DNA of 10,688 bases from an uncultured Bacteroidales bacterium (GTDB taxonomy: Bacteria > Bacteroidota > Bacteroidia > Bacteroidales > Paludibacteraceae). Below the pieces are notes generated by a model. It was not told the origin of the DNA. It saw only the letters and a program-made list of their open reading frames with translations, and ran no database searches. This document shows positions 6,429 to 10,688 of this stretch, piece after piece. Position numbers and translations under genes: made by a program. The number at the start of each line of letters is the position of its first letter. Positions within the stretch are counted from its first letter, which is position 1. Location of the stretch: NCBI GenBank assembly GCA_937891905.1, contig CALATT010000088.1, positions 1 to 10,688 on the forward strand. Direction: 5' to 3'.

Positions 6429-7244
6429 ATGTCCGTACATACTCAAAATAGCCGTATGACTACAGCCAAGCTGCGCCAGATGAAGCAGAATGGCGAAAAG
6501 ATTGCGATGCTCACCAGTTATGATTTCACTCTTGCCCGTTTGGTTGACGAAGCAGGTATTGATATGTTTCTCGTGGGCGATAGTGCCAGCAATATTGTTT
6601 GTGGTAACCAATACACACTTCCTATCACTGTAGATGAGATGATTTTCCTTGCTAAGGGCGTAGTGCGCGCTGCGCAGCATGCTCTTGTGGTATGCGATAT
6701 GCCGTTTGGTAGTTATCAGATTAGTGAAGAAGACGCGGTGCGTAATGCCGTTAAGATAATGAAAGAGTCAGGTTGTGACGCACTCAAGTTAGAGGGTGGC
6801 GAGGAAATATTACCTATCATCAAGCATCTTATCCAAGCGGGCATTCCAGTTATGGGGCATTTAGGACTCACGCCGCAGTCAGTCAATCAGTTAGGTGGTT
6901 ACGGGCTACGCGCCAAAGAGGATGCCGAGGCAGCGAAACTGCTCCGTGATGCACAGTTATTAGATGAAGCTGGTTGTTTCTCTATTGTATTAGAGAAGAT
7001 TCCTTCTGCTTTAGCAGCGCAAGTGACGCAAATGGTGTCATGTCCTGTGATTGGTATTGGTGCAGGTAATCAATGCGACGGACAGGTATTGGTTTTGCAC
7101 GATATGTTAGGACTTAACCAAGGATTCAAACCTAAGTTCCTACGCCATTTTGCTGCACTAGGCAGCGAGGTGAAGAATGCGGTTGCCAATTATATAGACG
7201 CGGTTAAAGATAGCAGTTTTCCATCTATAGATGAGAGCTACTAA
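6429..7244 (+). CDS. panB: 3-methyl-2-oxobutanoate hydroxymethyltransferase (ketopantoate synthesis)
   Basis: A cytoplasmic TIM-barrel enzyme that transfers a hydroxymethyl group from 5,10-methylenetetrahydrofolate to 2-oxoisovalerate, the first committed step to pantothenate and coenzyme A. At 271 residues it has the usual length. Metal ligands are Asp51 (VGDS) and Asp90 (DMPFGSY), with Glu122 in KLEGG; Lys120 belongs to the same motif, and Glu189 (VLEKIP) fits the catalytic base. MGHLGLTPQ (142-150) and GIGAG..CDGQVLVLHD (209-225) are family signatures. I kept the ATG at 6429, since the second Met (residue 10) would lose little. No panC, panD or panE is in the window. It leads a same-strand run with pspC-like and nhaC-like genes, driven by the promoter at 6323-6354. 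Confidence 0.97.
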   Translation: MSVHTQNSRMTTAKLRQMKQNGEKIAMLTSYDFTLARLVDEAGIDMFLVGDSASNIVCGNQYTLPITVDEMIFLAKGVVRAAQHALVVCDMPFGSYQISEEDAVRNAVKIMKESGCDALKLEGGEEILPIIKHLIQAGIPVMGHLGLTPQSVNQLGGYGLRAKEDAEAAKLLRDAQLLDEAGCFSIVLEKIPSALAAQVTQMVSCPVIGIGAGNQCDGQVLVLHDMLGLNQGFKPKFLRHFAALGSEVKNAVANYIDAVKDSSFPSIDESY

Positions 7245-7276
7245 ATATAGATTATTAAAATAGAAGTAAAATAATT

Positions 7277-7474
7277 ATGTCAGAAAAAAAATTGATGCGC
7301 AGCACCAACAAGGTTGTGGCTGGCGTTTTAGGCGGACTTGCTGAGTTTTTTGGAATAGACCCCACATTAGTGCGTATTTGTTTTGTAGCATTAAGCATTT
7401 TCTCTGCAGGGTTCCCTGGTTTACTACTTTATATCATCATGCTACTCCTAATGCCAGAGCATAAAGGTGAATAA
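7277..7474 (+). CDS. PspC-domain small membrane protein
   Basis: A 65-residue protein consisting only of a PspC domain: KLMRSTNKVVAGVLGGLAEF (residues 5-24), FGIDPTLVRI, then a single hydrophobic segment (about 34-58) ending in LLMPE. PspC proteins sit in the inner membrane and in enterobacteria help regulate the phage-shock response. In Bacteroidetes such short forms are common and their role is not settled. It starts 32 bases after panB in AT-rich sequence with no Shine-Dalgarno and ends 24 bases before the antiporter gene, so the three are probably co-transcribed. Pairing with a Na+/H+ antiporter would suit a role in membrane or ion stress, which is an inference from position only. Confidence 0.9.
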   Translation: MSEKKLMRSTNKVVAGVLGGLAEFFGIDPTLVRICFVALSIFSAGFPGLLLYIIMLLLMPEHKGE

Positions 7475-7498
7475 TCGCTAATAAGAGGTATTTATTAA

Positions 7499-8788
7499 AT
7501 GATTGGAAGAAAACAAGGTCTATTAGCCATCTCCCCTATTATTGCTATGATAGGGCTGTTGATTGGTTTTTCTGTGTATTACGGCGGTGTGAGCAACGCA
7601 CCGTTGTTGCTAATTTTTGTGCTCACGGCTATCATTGCCATCGCTCTCACTCCAAGTATCTCGCTCAAAGAACGAGTAACTATTTTCTCAAGTGGTGCGG
7701 GTAGTTCCAACCTTCTTTTGATGGTATGGATTTTCATGCTTGCGGGCGCTTTTGCCGCTTCTGCCAAACAGATGGGCGCCGCAGAAGCAATGGTTGATTT
7801 GACCATGCGCTTCCTTCCTGCACGCTTTGCGTTAGCTGGTCTTTTCTTCGCCGCATGTGTCACATCACTATGTATGGGCACGAGTGTCGGCACTATCATT
7901 GCTCTTATGCCTATTGCTGCTGGATTGGCAGAGCGAACAGAGATGACACTACCTATTGTGGCGGCAGCAGTCGTGGGAGGTGCTTTCTTTGGAGATAACC
8001 TCTCTTTTATCAGCGATACCACTATTGTCTCTACTCAGTCGCAAGGGTGCAAACTGAGTGATAAATTCCGCTTTAACATACGAATGGTATTGCCTGTGGC
8101 TATTATTGCTGGACTTATCTATATCTTCTTGGGATCCGAAGCCACCGAAGTAGTGGCTCCGCAAACGATTCCATTTTGGAAAGTTATACCCTACCTGACA
8201 GTGCTTGTCTGCGCTGCCATAGGAATGAATGTATTAGTTGTGTTGGTTATAGCCAACCTCCTTACTTGTATTACGGGTATCATTGGTGGCAGTTACGACT
8301 TCATGGGTTGGATTACCAGCACACTGGATGGTGTAATGGGTATGAGCGAACTCATTCTTATCTCTATGCTTGCGGGTGGTATCTTTGCGATGATTAGCCA
8401 TAATAAAGGAATGGATTTTATCATCGAGCGTATCACTTCCCGTGTGAAGCATCGTTGGGGAGCCGAACTGAGTATCTGTTTGCTCGTTACTTTTGCTAAT
8501 ATCTGTACGGCAAATAATACGATTGCAATTCTCTCTGTGGGAGACATTAGTCGCCGTATCTCAGAGCGTTTTGGCATAGACCCTCGCCGAAGTGCTTCTT
8601 TATTAGACACCACTTCTTGCTGTGTGCAGGGTTTATTACCTTATGGCGCACAACTCTTGATGGCAAGTGGTTTAGCAGGTATTAGTGCCATGAGTATTGT
8701 GCCATATCTCTATTACCCTGCTCTGCTCGGCATCGCAGTACTTGCTACTATCTTCATTCTACATAAGCGCAACTACTCTAAACAGTAA
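7499..8788 (+). CDS. NhaC-family Na+/H+ antiporter
   Basis: A 429-residue inner-membrane carrier of the NhaC/ion-transporter superfamily, with about 11-12 hydrophobic helices. Signatures: CMGTSVGTI (125-133), GGAFFGDNLSFISDTTI (160-176) with charged residues inside the membrane region that fit ion coupling, and in the second half TANNTIAIL and DTTSCCVQGLLPYGAQ. It most likely expels Na+ in exchange for protons; other members exchange malate/lactate or amino acids, so the ion is probable rather than proven. The ATG at 7499 is preceded by AAGAGG about 12 bases upstream, a poor Shine-Dalgarno. The stop lies inside a hairpin shared with the convergent Nudix gene. Confidence 0.92.
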   Translation: MIGRKQGLLAISPIIAMIGLLIGFSVYYGGVSNAPLLLIFVLTAIIAIALTPSISLKERVTIFSSGAGSSNLLLMVWIFMLAGAFAASAKQMGAAEAMVDLTMRFLPARFALAGLFFAACVTSLCMGTSVGTIIALMPIAAGLAERTEMTLPIVAAAVVGGAFFGDNLSFISDTTIVSTQSQGCKLSDKFRFNIRMVLPVAIIAGLIYIFLGSEATEVVAPQTIPFWKVIPYLTVLVCAAIGMNVLVVLVIANLLTCITGIIGGSYDFMGWITSTLDGVMGMSELILISMLAGGIFAMISHNKGMDFIIERITSRVKHRWGAELSICLLVTFANICTANNTIAILSVGDISRRISERFGIDPRRSASLLDTTSCCVQGLLPYGAQLLMASGLAGISAMSIVPYLYYPALLGIAVLATIFILHKRNYSKQ

Positions 8789-8812
8789 TCGCTACTAAAA
8801 ACAGTAGTTACT
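8784..8812. terminator. Hairpin holding the stop codons of two convergent genes
   Basis: AGTAA (8784-8788) and CTACT (8792-8796) pair with AGTAG (8803-8807) and TTACT (8808-8812), with a 3-base bulge and a 6-base loop. The antiporter stop (8786-8788) and the Nudix stop (8808-8810) both lie in the stem. There is no T tract, so it is at best a weak bidirectional terminator. Confidence 0.4.
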
Positions 8813-9365
8813 TGTGCTCCGCAAAATATCGCCAGAGCGGAGCAGCATGAAGGGCTTGAATAATCTCGCCATCGCGAAGCATTTCTAAAACTTGCTCTGG
8901 ATCCATCACATCCACATGGATATCTTCGGTTGGCTCTTGATGTTGCTCACGCACTTTCTCCACACCTGTAGCAAGGAAAGTATAACTAAGATTATTATGA
9001 TTGGTTGGATTAGGCGAAAGGGTCATAAATAGACTCCATTCCCCACCCTCGTAACCTGTTTCTTCGCTCAGTTCGCGTTGTGCGGCTTGCAATGGAGTCT
9101 CGCCTGGGTCTATAACCCCAGCAACGAGTTCGTAATGCGTCTCGCCAAGTGCATGACGATATTGATTTTCCATCACCATCTTACCGTCTTTGGTAATGGC
9201 GATAACATTAATCCAATTGGGAAACTCAAGCACGAACCATGTTGGTATCTGATTCCCATTAGGCATTTCCACACATTCTTGCCGCACAGACAACCATGGT
9301 CCGATACGCAAGATATTGTCACTACTAATAATCTTCCAAGGTCTATTCGTTAATTTCGGATACAT
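8808..9365 (-). CDS. Nudix hydrolase, ADP-ribose pyrophosphatase-like
   Basis: A 185-residue cytoplasmic Nudix enzyme that cleaves nucleoside diphosphates linked to another group, probably ADP-ribose or a nucleotide sugar. The Nudix box GX5EX7REUXEEXGU is complete at residues 83-105 (GVIDPGE...RELSEETGY), so the metal-binding glutamates are present. NQYRHALGETHYELVAG just before it is the pattern seen in NudF-like ADP-ribose pyrophosphatases. I chose the ATG at 9365 (MYPKLTNRPW); the longer frame to 9467 would overlap the upstream gene and adds Lys/Arg-rich sequence not typical of the family. It starts 17 bases after the GNAT-like gene and is probably in the same operon. Confidence 0.93.
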   Translation of the reverse strand: MYPKLTNRPWKIISSDNILRIGPWLSVRQECVEMPNGNQIPTWFVLEFPNWINVIAITKDGKMVMENQYRHALGETHYELVAGVIDPGETPLQAAQRELSEETGYEGGEWSLFMTLSPNPTNHNNLSYTFLATGVEKVREQHQEPTEDIHVDVMDPEQVLEMLRDGEIIQALHAAPLWRYFAEHK

Positions 9366-9382
9366 TGACTTATTCTTTCTGT

Positions 9383-9634
9383 TTAGTGTTTTCTTTCGTC
9401 TCTCTTTAGATATTTTTGTGCAAAGGAACAAACCGGTACTATTGTGTAGTGCCGTTCCTTTGCCCATGACACAGCATTTTGCATGAGTATTGTCCCTATG
9501 CCTCTCCCACTTTCATAGGCATAGGTATGCAAGATGGTCATTGTATTGTTTGACAGGGAAAATTCTATCTTTCCTAATAGTTTTCCTTCTTCTGTAAGTA
9601 GAAGTTCTGTGTCTGTAAAGGCGACTTGCATCAT
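9383..9634 (-). CDS. Small GNAT-fold protein (YjdJ/NATD1-like, COG2388 type)
   Basis: An 83-residue protein with the core of a GNAT N-acetyltransferase: ILHTYAYESGRGIGTILMQN (residues 34-53) holds the acetyl-CoA pyrophosphate loop, in which R-G-x-G is kept, and VPVCSFAQKYLKRD (67-79) is the C-terminal signature of this short family. Members are about 90 residues, so it is nearly complete. The natural substrate of the family is unknown to me. ATG codons at 9634 and 9631 are adjacent; either could serve. It precedes the Nudix gene by 17 bases. No consensus promoter was found upstream. Confidence 0.85.
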   Translation of the reverse strand: MMQVAFTDTELLLTEEGKLLGKIEFSLSNNTMTILHTYAYESGRGIGTILMQNAVSWAKERHYTIVPVCSFAQKYLKRDERKH

Positions 9635-9818
9635 AATAATCTATATTTGGGTATTTCTTTGTATTTAGTTCAACAAAAATCGCGCCAATACGATGCTTAT
9701 TCTTTGTACCTTGTTATGTTCGTCGTTCGCGAATTGCGAACACTTAGGTAATTGCGTATTTGTAGTTGTTTTTATATACCCCTATATATGGATTCTTTTT
9801 TCGTTTTTTACCCAAAGA
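9635..9818. other. Noncoding gap with one small inverted repeat
   Basis: AT-rich sequence with no convincing gene on either strand. It contains a perfect inverted repeat, GTTCGC (9725-9730), GAATT, GCGAAC (9736-9741), which is GC-rich against its surroundings. A TATATTTG (9652-9659) looks like a -7 element on the plus strand but has no -33 partner at the right distance and no gene to serve. Confidence 0.4.
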
Positions 9819-10160
9819 TCAACATTGGACTATTTCCCAATGACCATTTTTGTTTGCTCCTATACGGCGGATAAGATTTTTCTCACGCAACGAAGCAAGT
9901 AGCCGCTCGGCTTGTCGTGTAGTAATACCTAACAGCTGACCTATTTTGACTGCGGAAAGCGAAGCGTCGGCATGTAAGGCATCTAATACCCGTTGCTCGT
10001 TTATACCGACATTTGTACCGACATCATCCGTCACTTTTTGCTGCTCACTTATTGTTTGCAAAATGCACTTGAGCATAAAGACGATAAAGTCTGTGCTGTC
10101 TCCCTTTGCGTCCGATTGAGCAATGGCTTTGTAGTATTCTTGTTGATGTTTTTTAATGAT
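9819..10160 (-). pseudogene. 3' remnant of a Fic-family gene with C-terminal winged helix
   Basis: Reading from 10148, the frame gives HQQEYYKAIAQSDAKGDSTD, then FIVFMLKCILQTI, which I recognise as the C-terminal helix region of Fic-domain proteins. A VGTNVGIN linker and a winged-helix segment follow (LSAVKIGQLLGITTRQAERL, then NGHWEIVQC). Fic enzymes transfer AMP or related groups to proteins; the catalytic HPFxxGNGR motif is not present, so this remnant cannot be active. The frame closes at TGA (10163-10161), and upstream the DNA encodes leucine-rich repeats in another frame. The only Met (10076) would yield an 85-residue winged-helix peptide, possible but without a visible promoter. An AlbA_2-domain regulator is an alternative parent, since these share the same tail, but the QEYYKAI segment favours Fic. 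Confidence 0.75.
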
Positions 10161-10564
10161 TCACAAAATCCAAACGCATTTCCCCCAATTTCTGTTACCC
10201 CATTTGAAATATCTATACTTTGTAAAGAAATACATTGAGTAAATGCACTTTTCCCAATTTTTTCTACACTGTTTGGAATATCCACACTTTTAAGAGATTC
10301 ACAATGCCCAAAAGCAAAATCTCCAATTACTTTTACACTATTAGGTATTTCAATTGTTTGAAGGGATTCGCAATTATAAAAAGCGCTTTCCTTTATTTCT
10401 ATTACACTCTTTGGAATTGTAACATTCTCTAAATAATAACATCCCCAAAATGCACTTTCTTCAATAGACATAACACCTTCAGGAATTACTGCTTGTTTAA
10501 TGTTGGTGTTACATACCTTCAACAACGTTTTATTATCTTTACTTAACTCAAATAGTTTATTCAT
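10049..10564 (-). CDS. BspA-like leucine-rich repeat protein, 3' end fused out of frame to the Fic remnant
   Basis: A 171-residue frame. After a short N-terminal cap (MNKLFELSKDNKTLLKV) it contains four full repeats and one partial 23-residue LRR_5/BspA repeat (residues 30-141), each of the form SVxxIGxxAFxxCxSLxxIxIPN. There is no signal peptide, so it is predicted to stay in the cytoplasm, unlike surface BspA. From about residue 142 the sequence (NTTKPLLNRTQRETAQ onward) loses the repeat and comes from fic-remnant DNA read in the wrong frame, so the last 30 residues are not native. LRRs of this kind bind proteins; no specific partner can be named. The gene is AT-rich against its neighbours, which suggests recent transfer or repeat-mediated recombination. 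Confidence 0.8.
   Translation of the reverse strand: MNKLFELSKDNKTLLKVCNTNIKQAVIPEGVMSIEESAFWGCYYLENVTIPKSVIEIKESAFYNCESLQTIEIPNSVKVIGDFAFGHCESLKSVDIPNSVEKIGKSAFTQCISLQSIDISNGVTEIGGNAFGFCESLKNINKNTTKPLLNRTQRETAQTLSSLCSSAFCKQ
10142..10477 (-). repeat. 69-base tandem repeats encoding the leucine-rich repeats
   Basis: Each 23-residue LRR unit corresponds to a 69-base unit, about 4.9 units in all. The recurring minus-strand core encodes AF..C.SL. The units are diverged but alike enough to support recombination. The array ends at the fusion with the Fic remnant. Confidence 0.8.
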
Positions 10565-10583
10565 GGAATATAAATTTAAAATA

Positions 10584-10613
10584 CAAATTTAATTAATTAT
10601 TAATCTTACGAAA
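10584..10613 (-). promoter_or_regulatory. Candidate promoter for the leucine-rich repeat gene
   Basis: On the minus strand TAAATTTG (10591-10584) matches the Bacteroidetes -7 consensus and would give a leader of about 14 bases to the ATG at 10564. The -33 element is weak: TTTC at 10613-10610 with 18 bases between, or a good TTTG at 10622-10619 that is too far away. Confidence 0.38.
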
Positions 10614-10688
10614 ATATACAAAGGTTAAATTCTTTTTTAAGCCGTTGTACTGTACTAACGCTAACACTAGACAACTTGGCAACATTAC
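10606..10688 (-). CDS. C-terminal helix-turn-helix tail of a gene entering from the right edge
   Basis: Too short for a normal gene search. From 10686 the minus strand encodes 26 residues, NVAKLSSVSVSTVQRLKKEF then NLCIFS and TAA (10608-10606). VAKLSSVSVSTVQRLKKEF looks like a helix-turn-helix: AK-L on the first helix, a turn at SVS, and a recognition helix STVQRLKK. A helix-turn-helix at the very C-terminus fits serine recombinases/resolvases and some transposases. The rest lies outside the window, so the call is tentative. It is on the same strand as the LRR gene, whose start is 41 bases after this stop. Confidence 0.5.
   Translation of the reverse strand, partial: NVAKLSSVSVSTVQRLKKEFNLCIFS

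Noticed and set aside
9366..9467. Longer start for the Nudix protein
   Set aside because: It would overlap the GNAT-like gene by 85 bases and adds sequence not typical of Nudix proteins.
9693..9902. Plus-strand 69-codon frame rich in hydrophobic residues
   Set aside because: It overlaps the Fic remnant on the other strand, has no promoter or ribosome site, and resembles random AT-rich translation.

Overview
This window looks like two unrelated pieces of DNA joined at about position 960. Positions 1 to about 960 are tailed-phage DNA, all on the minus strand: the C-terminal part of an HK97-type portal protein followed by a small phage protein. The phage protein is preceded by a perfect Shine-Dalgarno sequence (TAAGGAGGT) that overlaps the portal stop codon, which is a Firmicutes-style layout. 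From about 962 to the end the DNA reads as a chromosome of the Bacteroidales type. Genes there have no Shine-Dalgarno, two promoters match the Bacteroidetes consensus (TTTG, 20 bases, TAnnTTTG), ClpB carries the GTTGVGKT second Walker A I associate with this group, and there are BspA-like leucine-rich repeats and a Fic C-terminus with a VGIN linker. An uncultured gut or rumen Bacteroidales seems likely; the species cannot be named. The join cuts a portal gene and a HAD phosphatase gene, so a chimeric assembly is the simplest reading.

Layout. 962-1540 (+): 5'-truncated HAD phosphatase, closed by a strong terminator. 1696-3819 (+): a ClpB disaggregase that lacks the whole N-terminal domain. A bidirectional terminator at 3823-3848 separates it from a convergent minus-strand pair. 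That pair is a FecCD/BtuC-type permease (5327-6298) and a secreted GH43 glycosidase (3852-5330), overlapping by 4 bases (ATGA). An AT-rich control region (6299-6428) holds two divergent, interleaved promoters. One drives the permease from a nearly leaderless start. The other drives the plus-strand run panB (pantothenate synthesis), a PspC-domain membrane protein and an NhaC-type Na+/H+ antiporter (6429-8788). Convergent to this is a minus-strand pair, a small GNAT-like protein (9383-9634) and a Nudix hydrolase (8808-9365). Its stop codon lies in the same hairpin as the nhaC stop.

The right end (9635-10688) looks rearranged. A 3' remnant of a Fic-family gene, with its C-terminal winged helix, is joined out of frame to a BspA-like leucine-rich repeat gene. 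A C-terminal helix-turn-helix tail of another gene enters from the right edge.

Apart from the truncations and fusions, the genes belong to known families. The observations most worth checking are the chimeric joint, the N-domain-less ClpB, the symmetric divergent promoter pair, the permease-GH43 coupling and the LRR/Fic fusion. I did not find a convincing new multi-gene system.
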